Shown here piece after piece: positions 43,276 through 53,179 of a stretch of DNA of 64,000 nucleotides. The position numbers and the translations under genes are program-made. Origin of the DNA: Deltaproteobacteria bacterium (GTDB lineage Bacteria > Myxococcota_A > UBA9160 > UBA4427); NCBI GenBank assembly GCA_002719955.1, contig PBFW01000036.1:1-64000 (forward strand), given 5' to 3'. Every line of letters begins with the position of its first letter. The first letter of the stretch is position 1. The notes beneath the pieces are model-generated. The model made no database searches and was not told the DNA's origin. It saw nothing but the letters and a program-made list of their open reading frames with translations.

Positions 43276-45549
43276 TCAGGCGAGCTCGAGGTTTGCATAT
43301 CGAACCATCACGGTCTTCACACCAGCGCGTTCGAATTTGATTCGAAGTTTCTGGTTGAGATCGCTCCCCAGAACAGCGAGCACCTCACCGCGACCGAAGA
43401 CGGGGTGTCGCACACGCGTACCCAGTGCAATCCCCTCGCTCGCTTCGCCCTGCGCGTAGGAATAGTCGAAGCGTGAGCTCGACCCGCCCGCACTCGAGAC
43501 GCGCGACCGAGCGCTACGGCTCGCGGATCCCAGTGTCTCGATCAATTCGTCCGGGATCTCCTGGAGAAACCGACTCGGGGATTGGTAGGTACGATCGCCG
43601 TACCTGAAACGCTCCGCCGCACAGGTCAAGAAGAGATGCTCCATCGCGCGGGTCATCGCCACATAACAGAGACGACGCTCCTCTTCGAGGCCCGTCTCGT
43701 CGCGAATAGAGGACGCGTGGGGGAAAATCCGCTCCTCCATCCCGACGAGGAATACGATCGGAAACTCGAGCCCCTTCGCCGAGTGAACGGTCATCAACGA
43801 GACACGATCTTCCCGATCTTCGTAGCTGTCGAGATCCGAAATCAGCGCCACCTGGTCCAGATAGAGTTCGAGCTCGCTGCGCTCCTCACCCTCCAGCTCC
43901 TCCTCGTTCACGACGTGGAAATCGCGCGCGCTCGACAGCAGCTCTCGCAAGTTGTCGAGACGCGCTTCCGAATCGGGCGTGTCCTCCTTCTCGAGAGCCC
44001 GGATATAGCCAGTGCCGTCCATCACCCGGGCGATCATGTCATCCAGCGCCAAACCATCGAGGCTGCCGCCGACTGCGAGACCCCCTGCCGGCGAAGAGCT
44101 GAAGCCATCCATCATGTCCAGAAAGGCGGCCAACTTCCCCGTCGAGCGCCCCACCAACTTGGTTTCGACGGCGATGCGCATCGCTTCCATCAGCGGAACC
44201 CCCCGACCCGCCGCGAGACTCTCGACCTTTTCGAAACTGGCCTTTCCGATTCCGCGGGTGGGCTTGTTGACAATCCGACGGATGGCCTGATCATCGCGCG
44301 GATTCACGAGCAGCCGCAGGTAACACATGATGTCTTTGATCTCGGCACGATCGTAGAAGCGTTGTCCACCGACGATCGTGTAGGGCACGTCGTATTTGAG
44401 CAGCTCCTCTTCGAATGAACGCGACTGCGCGTTCGTACGATAAAGAATCGCGACATGCCGAAAGGGCACATCCTCGCGGCGATTTGCGTTCAGGAGTTTA
44501 TCGATGACGAATCGGGACTCTTCCCGATCGTCCTCCGCCTCGAAGAAGCGAATCGGCGAACCGCCCTCACGATCGGTAAAGAGATCCTTGTCCTTGCGGT
44601 CGAAATTATTCGAGATGACCGCGCTCGCACCGGAGAGGATCGGCTGGGTCGAGCGGTAATTCTGCTCGAGTTTGATCACCTTGACCGCAGTCTCGGAGTC
44701 GGCGTAATCCTGCTCGAAGTCGAGGATGTTCCGGATATCCGCGCCACGCCACGCGTAGATCGACTGATCAGGATCCCCGACCACGCAGAGATTGCGATGG
44801 ACCTGGGCGAGCTGACCGATCAGGCCGTATTGGACACCGTTCGTATCCTGATATTCGTCGACGAGGATATAGTTGTATCTGTTGCGGTAGTAGTCGAGCA
44901 CGCGGGGATGTTTGCGAAAGAGTTCGACGGTCAGGAGCAGAAGGTCGCCAAAGTCGAGGGCTTCGGCATCAGCGAGCTTGCGCTGGTATTTGGCGTAGAG
45001 CGAGGCAATGAGTTCTTCGTCGAGATCCCGGGCGCGATCTGCAGCGGCCGGCGGCAAGAGGCCCGCATTCTTCCACTGATCGATCTGCCAGCGAATGCGG
45101 CGAGGCTCATGGACCTTGGGATCGAGTCCCTCCCCTTTCAGCACATCCTTGATCACACCGATCGAATCGGCGTCGTCGTAGATCACGAATCCGCGGTTTC
45201 GAGCGAGGTGCCCGATATCGCGCCGCAGGATGCGCACGCCGATCGAATGAAAGGTGCCGATCGAGACCTCGCTCGCCGCCGGGCCGAGGAGCTTCTCGAC
45301 GCGTTCTTTCATCTCGCCCGCGGCCTTGTTCGTAAAGGTCACGGCGAGAATCTGTTCGGCCGGGATCCCGAGTACACCGATCAGATAGGCGATCCGCGCA
45401 GTGAGCACGCGTGTCTTGCCCGAACCGGCACCGGCGAGCACGAGCAGCGGGCCCTCGGTCGTCTCGACCGCCTTCCGCTGCGCAGGATTCAGCCCCTCGA
45501 AAATCGAGTCGGCGAGTGCGTCCTGATCGAGAGGGTCACTTTGGGTCAT
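43276..45549 (-). CDS. pcrA: UvrD/PcrA-type superfamily 1 DNA helicase
   Basis: A 757-residue 3'-5' helicase. Walker A GAGSGKT (40-46), AVTFTNKAAGEMKER, DEYQDTN, GDPDQSIYAWRGAD, LEQNYRST, VSLMTVHSAKGLEFPIVFLVGMEE and RLCYVAMTRA are intact. The C-terminal GTRVRHPVFGRGEVLAVLG...KFERAGVKTVMVRYANLE is the RNA-polymerase-binding Tudor-like module of PcrA/UvrD. ATG 45549 is taken because the longer frame adds a non-conserved stretch. It lies 118 bp after glmS. Confidence 0.96.
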   Translation of the reverse strand: MTQSDPLDQDALADSIFEGLNPAQRKAVETTEGPLLVLAGAGSGKTRVLTARIAYLIGVLGIPAEQILAVTFTNKAAGEMKERVEKLLGPAASEVSIGTFHSIGVRILRRDIGHLARNRGFVIYDDADSIGVIKDVLKGEGLDPKVHEPRRIRWQIDQWKNAGLLPPAAADRARDLDEELIASLYAKYQRKLADAEALDFGDLLLLTVELFRKHPRVLDYYRNRYNYILVDEYQDTNGVQYGLIGQLAQVHRNLCVVGDPDQSIYAWRGADIRNILDFEQDYADSETAVKVIKLEQNYRSTQPILSGASAVISNNFDRKDKDLFTDREGGSPIRFFEAEDDREESRFVIDKLLNANRREDVPFRHVAILYRTNAQSRSFEEELLKYDVPYTIVGGQRFYDRAEIKDIMCYLRLLVNPRDDQAIRRIVNKPTRGIGKASFEKVESLAAGRGVPLMEAMRIAVETKLVGRSTGKLAAFLDMMDGFSSSPAGGLAVGGSLDGLALDDMIARVMDGTGYIRALEKEDTPDSEARLDNLRELLSSARDFHVVNEEELEGEERSELELYLDQVALISDLDSYEDREDRVSLMTVHSAKGLEFPIVFLVGMEERIFPHASSIRDETGLEEERRLCYVAMTRAMEHLFLTCAAERFRYGDRTYQSPSRFLQEIPDELIETLGSASRSARSRVSSAGGSSSRFDYSYAQGEASEGIALGTRVRHPVFGRGEVLAVLGSDLNQKLRIKFERAGVKTVMVRYANLELA

Positions 45550-45667
45550 TCGGGGGCGTGGCTCATCCGGTGAGCGCGCGAGAACTCGACACCGCCTCCC
45601 GCCGGTGAAATTCACCCGAGTCGGTCGAGCGCGTTGGTCCGCGACGCAGCAATAGGAATGTCGAAAC

Positions 45668-47503
45668 TTACTCGACGGTCACGCTCTTTGCGAGGTTCCT
45701 CGGCTGATCGACGTCCGTACCCTTGAGCGTCGCGATGTGATACGCGAGGAGCTGCAGCGGAACAACCGCCAGGATCGAAGTCAGGAATTCACCGAGATCA
45801 TCGATATAGATCACCTCGTTGGCCTTCTCCGCGATTTCCTCGTCTCCGGTGGAAGCGATCGCGAGCACCTGACCATCACGCGCGCGAACCTGCTCGAGAT
45901 TCGAGAGGAGCTTGTCATGGAGTTCACCCTTCGTGGCGATCACGACCACCGGCATATTCTCGTCGATCAGCGCGATCGGGCCGTGCTTCATCTCACCCGC
46001 CGCATATCCCTCGGCGTGGATATACGAGATCTCCTTGAGCTTGAGCGCACCCTCCATCGCGATCGGGAACATGATTCCACGCCCCAAAAAGAGAAAATCC
46101 TGCACCTTGAAATAGCGCCGCGCGATCTTCTCGATCGATCGATCGAGGGCGAGGACGCTCTCGAGCATACGCGGCAGACGCATCGCATCGTGCAAGCGAT
46201 CGCGGATCTCGCTCTTCCCGAGTCGCTGCCGGACGATCCCGAGCTTGAGTGCGATCAGGTAGAGCGCCACGGCCTGGGTCACGAAGGCCTTCGTCGAGGC
46301 GACACCGATCTCGGGGCCCGCATGGGTATAAAGAACATCATCGCTGGCACGCGAGATCGTGGATTCGCGAACATTGCAGATCGAGAGAACCCGCGCGCCC
46401 TGCCGCTTCGCCTCCTGCAGCGCGGCCAGCGTATCCGCGGTCTCCCCGGATTGTGAGACCGGGATCACGATGCGCTTCGATCCCACGATCGGTTTGCGGT
46501 ACCGGAACTCGCTCGCCAAATCGACCTCGCAGGGAATCCCCGCAAGCTGCTCGATCATATATTTGCCGAGCTGCGATGCGTAGTAGGACGTCCCACAAGC
46601 GACCAGTGTGACGCCTTGACATCCGTCGAGCTCATCCTTCGAGAATTCGATCCCGTCGAGATCGACATCGAGCTCGACCTCGTTGATTCGCGTGCCGATC
46701 GTATCGGTGATCGCGCGGGGCTGCTCGAAGATCTCCTTCTGCATGAAATGGTCGTAACCGCCCTTCTCCGCGGAGACGGGGTCCCACTGAATCATCGTGA
46801 ACTCGCGCTCGATCGGACGCCCTTCGATATCGACGATCTGAATCCCTTCCTCTGAAAGAAGGGCGAAATCACCATCGTGGAGCGAAATGATGTCGCGGGT
46901 ATAGGGCAGGACGGCTGGAATATCGCTCGCCAGAAAGGCCTGTTTCTCTCCCTGACCGACGATGATCGGACTCCCACCATTTTTGGCGGTCACGAGCAGG
47001 TCGGGCTCTCGCTCGCAGAGGGCCCCCAACGCATAGGAACCGGTGAGCTGGGCGCAGGCTTCGCGTACGGCGGTGAGTAGATCGCGGCCCTGCTCCACGG
47101 CTTCTTCGATCAGATGGGCGATCAGCTCGGTGTCCGTGTCGGAGCGAATCACGGCCCCGCGTCCTTCAAGGGCGGCGCGCAGCTCGCGATAATTCTCGAT
47201 GATACCGTTGTGGACGATCACGATCGATCCCGCACGATGGGGATGTGCATTTCGTTCCGAGGGCTTGCCATGGGTCGCCCATCGGGTGTGACCAATTCCG
47301 AGATGTCCCTGAAGCGGACGTTCTCGCAGATTGCCTTCGAGGTTGATCAGCTTGCCCTTCGCTCGCCGCACCTCGAGGGAATCCCCCTCGAGAATCGCGA
47401 CGCCAGCGGAGTCGTAGCCGCGATATTCGAGGCGGCGCAGTCCGTCCATCAAAACGTCCACCGCGCAGACTTCGCGCCCCACATAACCGACGATTCCACA
47501 CAT
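45668..47503 (-). CDS. glmS: glucosamine-fructose-6-phosphate aminotransferase (isomerizing)
   Basis: A 611-residue enzyme that makes glucosamine-6-phosphate from fructose-6-phosphate and glutamine. The N-terminal nucleophile is Cys2 (MCGIVGYVG), followed by the glutaminase motifs RLEYRGYDSAG and HTRWATHG. Two SIS domains follow (VACGTSYYAS, VSQSGETADTLAAL, LGRGIMFPIAMEGALKLKEISYIHAE). The tail PRNLAKSVTVE is standard. ATG 47503 has GGAGAG upstream. It is 11 bp after glmU, forming an amino-sugar operon; no glmS ribozyme-like leader is present between them. Confidence 0.98.
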   Translation of the reverse strand: MCGIVGYVGREVCAVDVLMDGLRRLEYRGYDSAGVAILEGDSLEVRRAKGKLINLEGNLRERPLQGHLGIGHTRWATHGKPSERNAHPHRAGSIVIVHNGIIENYRELRAALEGRGAVIRSDTDTELIAHLIEEAVEQGRDLLTAVREACAQLTGSYALGALCEREPDLLVTAKNGGSPIIVGQGEKQAFLASDIPAVLPYTRDIISLHDGDFALLSEEGIQIVDIEGRPIEREFTMIQWDPVSAEKGGYDHFMQKEIFEQPRAITDTIGTRINEVELDVDLDGIEFSKDELDGCQGVTLVACGTSYYASQLGKYMIEQLAGIPCEVDLASEFRYRKPIVGSKRIVIPVSQSGETADTLAALQEAKRQGARVLSICNVRESTISRASDDVLYTHAGPEIGVASTKAFVTQAVALYLIALKLGIVRQRLGKSEIRDRLHDAMRLPRMLESVLALDRSIEKIARRYFKVQDFLFLGRGIMFPIAMEGALKLKEISYIHAEGYAAGEMKHGPIALIDENMPVVVIATKGELHDKLLSNLEQVRARDGQVLAIASTGDEEIAEKANEVIYIDDLGEFLTSILAVVPLQLLAYHIATLKGTDVDQPRNLAKSVTVE

Positions 47504-47514
47504 GAGATCTCTCC

Positions 47515-49011
47515 CTAGCGACTTCGCCGCTTCGAAGTGCTCTTCTTGGCGGCTTTTTTCTTGGTGACCTTTTTTCTGCCCGTCCTCTTCTTCGTGGCCT
47601 TCTTCCGGGCCGCCTTTCGCACACGGGTTGCTTTCTTGGCGGCCGAAGAGGACTTCGCACCAGACTCTGCAGGTCGAGATGCGGTTCCGGACGAGGCGCG
47701 GCCCTCTCTTCGAGCCACCCAACCCTCGATATTTCGCTGCTTGTCCCGGGCGACCGCGAGGGCGTCTTCGGGAACGTCTTTCGTGATCGTCGAACCCGCC
47801 GCAATGAATGCCCGCGCTGCGATCTCGACGGGAGAAACGAGGTTGGCGTTACAGCCGACGAAGGCGCCGTCTCCGATCGCGCTGCGAGTCTTCTTGTAGC
47901 CGTCGTAGTTCACCACGATCGCGCCACAGCTGAAATTCACCCCAGCACCGACGTCGGCATCACCGATATAACCCAGATGGGCTGCCTTCGAGCCCGGACC
48001 CAGCGTCGAATTCTTGATCTCGACGTAGTTGCCGATCTTCACGCCGACGCCGAGATGACTGCCGGGTCGCAGGTGCGCGGACGGACCGATCGTCACGTCA
48101 TCCTCGAGCTGACTCTCCTCGATGACGCAGCCGGATTTTACATGAACACCTTCGCCCAGCGTCGAAGCACCCGTGATCACGACGCCGGGCTCGATGATCG
48201 AGTCCTGTCCGATCCGAACATCCGCATCGATATAAACGCTTGTGGGATCGATGAAGGTGACTCCCCCCTCCATGAACTCCCGGGTGATCCGGCGGCGCAG
48301 GTAGGCCGTCGCGTCCGCGAGCTCACTGCGCGTATTGATCCCCATACATTCATCGGGATCTTCGATCTCGACACCTTCGACCCGAAGTCCTCGAGCGACG
48401 GCGAAGCCGACAATGTCCGTGATGTAGAGTTCGCCCTGGGCGTTATCGGCGCGCAACGATGCCAGGCCTTCGCGCAGCAGGTCTGCACTGAACAGGTAGA
48501 CACCGGTGTTGCGCTCCTCGAGTTCGAGCTCTGCGGGCGTCGCGTCCTGGGCTTCGATGATGCGGGAGACGCGACCCTCGGCACCGCGCTCGACGCGTCC
48601 CGGAATATTCCGGGTCCTCGCGGTCAGGACCGCGAGATCGGCGCCGCGCTCGCGCTTGACCGCGCTCATCTGCGCGAGTGTCGCTGCAGACAAGAGCGGC
48701 GTATCCCCATAAAGAACCAACACATCGCCCGAAACGTCGCCCAGGGCCGGCTGGGCGACCAATACCGCGTGCCCGGTCCCCTTCTGTTCGGCCTGCAGAA
48801 CGAACTCGGCCTCGCCTTCGAAACGAGCCTCGACCTCGCCCGCGTCCTTCCCCACCACGACGAGCAGCCGGCTGGGCGAGAGCGCCTTCGCCGAACGCAG
48901 AACGTGCCCGAGCATCGGTACGCCACACAGCTCATGCAGCACCTTGGCCCGCCGCGATTTCATTCGCGTCCCTTGGCCTGCCGCCAGAATGATGACCGTC
49001 GTGTCGCTCAA
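47515..49011 (-). CDS. glmU: bifunctional GlmU with a lysine-rich C-terminal tail
   Basis: A 498-residue enzyme making UDP-GlcNAc from GlcN-1-P. The N-terminal pyrophosphorylase has VIILAAGQGTRMKS, QKGTGHAV and YGDTPLL. The C-terminal left-handed beta helix acetyltransferase has the hexapeptide repeats (NYVEIKNSTLGPGSKAAHLGYIGDADVG, VNYDGYKKT). The last 40 residues (459-498) are unusual: repeats of KKAT, RKK, KKK and TSKRR, resembling a histone H1-like nucleic-acid-binding tail. TTG 49011 is chosen because AAGGAG lies 8 bp upstream; no ATG fits the conserved start. Confidence 0.95.
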   Translation of the reverse strand: MSDTTVIILAAGQGTRMKSRRAKVLHELCGVPMLGHVLRSAKALSPSRLLVVVGKDAGEVEARFEGEAEFVLQAEQKGTGHAVLVAQPALGDVSGDVLVLYGDTPLLSAATLAQMSAVKRERGADLAVLTARTRNIPGRVERGAEGRVSRIIEAQDATPAELELEERNTGVYLFSADLLREGLASLRADNAQGELYITDIVGFAVARGLRVEGVEIEDPDECMGINTRSELADATAYLRRRITREFMEGGVTFIDPTSVYIDADVRIGQDSIIEPGVVITGASTLGEGVHVKSGCVIEESQLEDDVTIGPSAHLRPGSHLGVGVKIGNYVEIKNSTLGPGSKAAHLGYIGDADVGAGVNFSCGAIVVNYDGYKKTRSAIGDGAFVGCNANLVSPVEIAARAFIAAGSTITKDVPEDALAVARDKQRNIEGWVARREGRASSGTASRPAESGAKSSSAAKKATRVRKAARKKATKKRTGRKKVTKKKAAKKSTSKRRSR

Positions 49012-49282
49012 CTCGAAACTCCTTCCGTCACGCGCTTTCCGGATCGACTCGTTACGCGGGACGGCACCTGAGTGAGTGCCCCATCTGACCAAGAGGACGC
49101 AGGGGTTCTCGGCCTTCTCGTATCGGCCGATCCGGCCTCGATCTTGCCCATGCTTTGCCCGCGCAGGGCCCATGCAATCCGCAGGCAGGGCGAGCCCCGC
49201 GCCAACGGCTCCAGAAAGCGGAGGGTATTGCGAATGAAGCCGCCCGGCCCCCGCAGCCGAGTCCCCACGCCGCCCGGGTTGG

Positions 49283-51211
49283 ATGTCAGACCCCTCGATT
49301 CCTCCGGGGCATCTCGATCACGAGGGGTGCCCGAGAATCGGATTGGCCGCGTGCTCTGTTCGCCACCCGCCGGCTCCCCTACCCTTACGGGAGCCGATCG
49401 CCGCACCCACGCGTGCGAACGGACCCCGAACCGATGAATCCCGGAGTTCCCCGGGAACCCTAGAACCAATCGAACCCGCGATTCGACGGGTTCCTCCCCA
49501 TTCCGAACCCGTCCCGGAGAGCTTCGCCATTCACGTTCACGGCAATACGACCGGCCTCAAGTCGAGCCAGGTCAAGGCGCTCGAGCGGCTCGGACGACGT
49601 CGGCTCTCGGAGGACCGGGTCATCACAAACGACCTCGCCCGCGAGCTGACCTCATTGTCGAATGACATCCGCCGCCAAGTGGGGGTTCTGCTCGATCGCA
49701 CGGGCAACGTCCAGCACGTCATGCTCGGCAGCCAGTCGGGCACCGAGCTGCCGGATTGGGGGCGCCTGCGCGCGGGACGCGGCCGACTGCGCGGACTTCG
49801 GCTGGTACACACCCACCTCGCCGCGGAGGGGCTCACCCGGGACGATGAAACCGACCTGGCGTTGCTGCGCCTCGATGCGGTCGTGTCCATCGAGGTCGGT
49901 GAGGATGGATTGCCCGGGCTCGCCCACGCCGCCTCGCTGTGTGCGGCGAACGACGAGGGGCGATCGATCGAGAAGCTGCCGCCCTGCCACCCGGCGGACT
50001 TCGATTTCGATTTCAGCCTCTGGATACGCGACCTCGAGAACGAGCTCGCCCAGTCGACCTCGACCCGGGACACGGAGGCGGGCGAACGCGCGATTCTCGT
50101 TTCCGTCACCGCGGGACGCGATCGCGAAACCCTCGAGATGCATGTCGAGGAGCTGCGAGAGCTCGCGCGCGCCGCGGGCGTCCAGGTCGTCGATGTCGTG
50201 ACCCAGTCCCGACCCAAGGTCGATCCACGGACGGTGCTCGGCTCCGGAAAGCTCTCGGATCTCGTGATTCGATGTTTCCAGAGCAATATCGATCTGGTCA
50301 TCTTCGACCAGGACATGGCCCCCGCTCAGGCTCGCAATCTCTCCGAGCGAATGGAGCTGCGGGTCATCGACCGCACCCAGCTGATCCTCGACATCTTCGC
50401 CCAGCGCGCCAGCACCGGAGACGGGAAACTCCAGGTCGAACTCGCCCAGTTGCGATATCGCTTGCCCCGCCTGGCCCAAAGGGCCGATCTATCCCTCTCG
50501 CGACTCGCCGGTGGAATCGGCGGGCGCGGCCCCGGCGAGACGAAGCTCGAGAGTGATCGACGTCGGGTCCGCGATCGCATCACCCGCCTCGAGCGCGAAA
50601 CCAAGCGGCTCACCAAGCAGCGCGAGGGGCGGAGACGCAGGCGCGACCGCCGCAATGTGCCGGTGCTCTCGATCGTCGGCTACACGAATGCGGGCAAGAG
50701 CACGCTCCTGCGTGCGCTGACCCAGAGCGACGTGCATATCGAGGACAAGATGTTCGCCACCCTCGACCCCGTCTCGCGTCGCTTGCGCTTCCCCCGCGAA
50801 CGCGAAGTGATCATCACCGACACGGTCGGTTTCATCCGTGATCTGCCCGAAGACTTGATCGCCGCATTCCATGCGACGCTCGAGGAACTGCGCGATGCCA
50901 GCCTGCTCTTCCACGTGGTCGACGCCGCGAGCCCCGACATGGATCGCCGCATCAAGGCGGTCCGCGAGGTACTCGGCGAACTCGGATTGGACCAGAAACC
51001 CGAGCTGCTCGTCTTCAATCAGATCGACCGGCTGCCCGAGGCCGAAATCGAAGCGCTTGCCCGGCGCTACCAGGCGATCCCGATCTCGGCGCTCGAGGGC
51101 CGAGGACTGCGTGAGCTCCTGACCCACGCAGAGGACATCCTCTGGGACGACGACGCCCATCATCCGGGCGAGAAAAATGGCTTCGTCGACCTGGCCGCGC
51201 GAAGCGGATAG
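49283..51211 (+). CDS. hflX: GTPase HflX with long N-terminal region
   Basis: Up to 642 residues. From about residue 85 (HVHGNTTGLKSSQVKALERL) the sequence matches the extended HflX of deltaproteobacteria. The canonical HflX core has GSGKLSDL, DQDMAPAQARNL, IDRTQLILDIFAQRA, GGRGPGETKLESDRR and the G domain GYTNAGKST, DTVGFIRDLP. HflX rescues or splits stalled ribosomes. ATG 49283 is the first in-frame start, but the 80 residues before HVHGNTTGL are Pro/Arg-rich and not conserved-looking. The only site with a GGAG nearby is an ATT about 5 codons before HGNTTG, so the real start is unsettled. Confidence 0.93.
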   Translation: MSDPSIPPGHLDHEGCPRIGLAACSVRHPPAPLPLREPIAAPTRANGPRTDESRSSPGTLEPIEPAIRRVPPHSEPVPESFAIHVHGNTTGLKSSQVKALERLGRRRLSEDRVITNDLARELTSLSNDIRRQVGVLLDRTGNVQHVMLGSQSGTELPDWGRLRAGRGRLRGLRLVHTHLAAEGLTRDDETDLALLRLDAVVSIEVGEDGLPGLAHAASLCAANDEGRSIEKLPPCHPADFDFDFSLWIRDLENELAQSTSTRDTEAGERAILVSVTAGRDRETLEMHVEELRELARAAGVQVVDVVTQSRPKVDPRTVLGSGKLSDLVIRCFQSNIDLVIFDQDMAPAQARNLSERMELRVIDRTQLILDIFAQRASTGDGKLQVELAQLRYRLPRLAQRADLSLSRLAGGIGGRGPGETKLESDRRRVRDRITRLERETKRLTKQREGRRRRRDRRNVPVLSIVGYTNAGKSTLLRALTQSDVHIEDKMFATLDPVSRRLRFPREREVIITDTVGFIRDLPEDLIAAFHATLEELRDASLLFHVVDAASPDMDRRIKAVREVLGELGLDQKPELLVFNQIDRLPEAEIEALARRYQAIPISALEGRGLRELLTHAEDILWDDDAHHPGEKNGFVDLAARSG

Positions 51212-51276
51212 TCGACCGACCGGCGCTGAAGAAGGCATTCAGCCCGAATGAGCCCGGGAGGGACAGGAGGAAGATC

Positions 51277-52281
51277 ATGGCTCTACGTTCACGCATCGTC
51301 GGCACGGGAATGAGCGTGCCGGAACGGGTCGTCACCAACCTGGATTTGACCCAATGGATGGACACGACCGAGGAATGGATCGAGCAGCGCACCGGAATCC
51401 TCGAGCGCCGTTGGATCGAAGAGGGCCAGAAGCCGTCCGATCTCGCGCGACAGGCCGTGCTCGCCGCCCTCGAGGAGGCGGAGCTCGATGTGTCGGACAT
51501 CGGCTGCATCCTCCTGGCAACGCTCTCCGGGGAGCACGAATTCCCCGGCACCTCCTTCTTTCTTCACGAAGCAATCGACGCCGGCGAAATCCCCTGTATC
51601 GATCTCCGTGCACAATGCAGCGGCTTTCTCTACGCGCTTCAGATCGCCGACGCGCTGATCGTGGCGGGCCGGCACGAACGCGTGCTCGTCGTCGGGTGCG
51701 AAGTCCACTCGACCGGACTCGACGTGAGTACGGCTGGTCGCGACGTGACCGTGATCTTTGGCGACGGGTCCGGGGCGGTCCTGCTCGAAGCGGTCGACGC
51801 AGACGCCGGGCCGGGGCTGATCGAAGTGCGCGTCCACGCCGAGGGCAAACACGCGCGCAGGCTGTGGACCGAGGGACCGGGGGCCGCCTTGTCCCCGCGC
51901 ATCGACGCGGCGACGATCGAAGCGCGCAAGCATTTCCCCTACATGGATGGCCGTTTCGTTTTCAAACACGCCGTAACCCGAATGCCCGAGGTGCTGCTCG
52001 AGACCCTCAGCGCGGCCAGCCTGAAGCTCGAGGACATCGACCTCTTCCTCTTTCACCAGGCGAATCTCCGGATCAATGAATTCATCGCGCACAAGCTCGA
52101 GATCCCGAAGGAGAAGATCCTCAACAACATCCAGCGGCTGGGCAATTGTTCCGCCGCGGCGCTCCCGATCCTGCTCGCCGAAGCCTCCCGGGAGGGTGCG
52201 CTCGAGCCTGGAAAGCTCGTCTCCTTGACCGCATTTGGCTCGGGCTTCACATGGGGATCCGCGGTTCTGCGTTGGGGTTGA
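51277..52281 (+). CDS. FabH-like 3-oxoacyl-ACP synthase III
   Basis: A 334-residue thiolase-fold condensing enzyme. The triad is complete: Cys114 in RAQCSGFLYAL, His260 in LFHQANLRI and Asn290 in QRLGNCSAAALP. The N-terminal GTGMSVPERVVTNLDL and WIEQRTGILERR are FabH-like. It may start fatty-acid synthesis, or make another acyl condensation; the CSAA (not TSAA) after Asn290 is a slight deviation. A strong ribosome site AGGAGG lies 7 bp before ATG 51277. It follows hflX by 65 bp. Confidence 0.9.
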   Translation: MALRSRIVGTGMSVPERVVTNLDLTQWMDTTEEWIEQRTGILERRWIEEGQKPSDLARQAVLAALEEAELDVSDIGCILLATLSGEHEFPGTSFFLHEAIDAGEIPCIDLRAQCSGFLYALQIADALIVAGRHERVLVVGCEVHSTGLDVSTAGRDVTVIFGDGSGAVLLEAVDADAGPGLIEVRVHAEGKHARRLWTEGPGAALSPRIDAATIEARKHFPYMDGRFVFKHAVTRMPEVLLETLSAASLKLEDIDLFLFHQANLRINEFIAHKLEIPKEKILNNIQRLGNCSAAALPILLAEASREGALEPGKLVSLTAFGSGFTWGSAVLRWG

Positions 52282-52593
52282 TACGCTGTACGACGCGTCG
52301 CGACATGATCGCCAAGAGCCCGCGCGCGCTCGCAAACCCAGAATTGCCGCACCGCATCACCTGCAAATAGCTGTATTTCCACGTGTTTTATATTTTTCAT
52401 GAAGCACTATTGACGAATGACGCACAGTGTCTAAACCTTCGGATACCGCAGGGAACCCCTGGAAGCGGCTCAGAGGCGAACTTAGACGCAGCGCGTCAGC
52501 CGCATGCCAGCCTCTAGCGAACCAACCGGGAAGCCAAACTCGACGGCGCTTCGAGAGAGCCCCCGAAGAGGCCCCAGGAAAGGAGACGAAGAG
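52282..52593 (+). promoter_or_regulatory. 312-bp intergenic region with an AT-rich patch
   Basis: No open frame here looks coding. Bases 52371-52440 are strikingly AT-rich for this genome (runs such as GTTTTATATTTTTCAT). TTGACG at 52410-52415 followed 16 bp later by TAAACC could be a weak housekeeping promoter for the coiled-coil gene at 52594. The -10 match is poor, so this is only a candidate. Confidence 0.3.
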
Positions 52594-53004
52594 ATGACGA
52601 GGAAGACCACGTCCAGGAAGAAGAGCAGCCGGAGCGATTTCAACTGGGACGAGTTCCGACCCGGGTGGGCAAGCGAAGGGATCGAGAAGATCAGCGCCGA
52701 GCTCGAAAAATGGAACGACGAGCTCCAGACCCGCAGCAAGAAATTTCGCAGCGAGAGCCAGAAGCGAATCGAGAAGGGCGTCCAGCAGGTGCAGGACGAG
52801 CTTCGCAAGGTCCCGGGCGTCAAGCGCGCCGAAGAGCTTCGCCACGAGCTCGGTGAGCGTGTCGAAAGGAACCTCGAAGAGGGCGCCGATCGTGTCTACA
52901 CGAGCCTCAAGCTCGCTCGACTCGATGAAGTCAAGAGGCTCGAGCGCAAGATCGCCCAACTGAACAAGAAGCTCCGCACCCTCGAGAAGCAGCAGGCGGC
53001 CTGA
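52594..53004 (+). CDS. lysine-rich coiled-coil protein, phasin-like
   Basis: A 136-residue hydrophilic protein. It starts with a basic stretch (TRKTTSRKKSSRSDFNWDEF), then long charged helices with heptad pattern (ISAELEKWNDELQTRSKKF, VQQVQDELRKVPGVKRAEEL) and a terminal leucine coiled coil (LERKIAQLNKKLRTLEKQQAA). The layout resembles phasins or poly-hydroxyalkanoate granule proteins, but no PHA synthase is nearby, so the function is open. AAGGAG lies 8 bp before ATG 52594. It ends at a strong terminator. Confidence 0.6.
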   Translation: MTRKTTSRKKSSRSDFNWDEFRPGWASEGIEKISAELEKWNDELQTRSKKFRSESQKRIEKGVQQVQDELRKVPGVKRAEELRHELGERVERNLEEGADRVYTSLKLARLDEVKRLERKIAQLNKKLRTLEKQQAA

Positions 53005-53123
53005 TCAGGCCTGCGGCGCCGCAAGCGAGCCCGAGCTCGACCCACCGCGACGCCCGCCCCCGCTCTCGATACTCCGGCTTCGTCGAAGGTGAATCAGACA
53101 TCTCCGGAGCCGTGAGACATGAA

Positions 53124-53163
53124 GAGGCCCAAGCGGTGACCCGCTCGGGCCTCTTTTCTTTTT
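53124..53163 (+). terminator. Rho-independent terminator, possibly bidirectional
   Basis: GAGGCCC at 53124-53130 pairs with GGGCCTC at 53147-53153, with an inner AGCGG/CCGCT pairing, followed by TTTTCTTTTT. It ends the coiled-coil gene transcript and lies just past the stop of murQ on the opposite strand. Confidence 0.92.
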
Positions 53164-53179
53164 CGCGTGAGCGGAGCGC

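Noticed and set aside
47504-47514. glmS ribozyme
   Set aside because: glmS starts 11 bp after glmU, leaving no room for the ribozyme fold.
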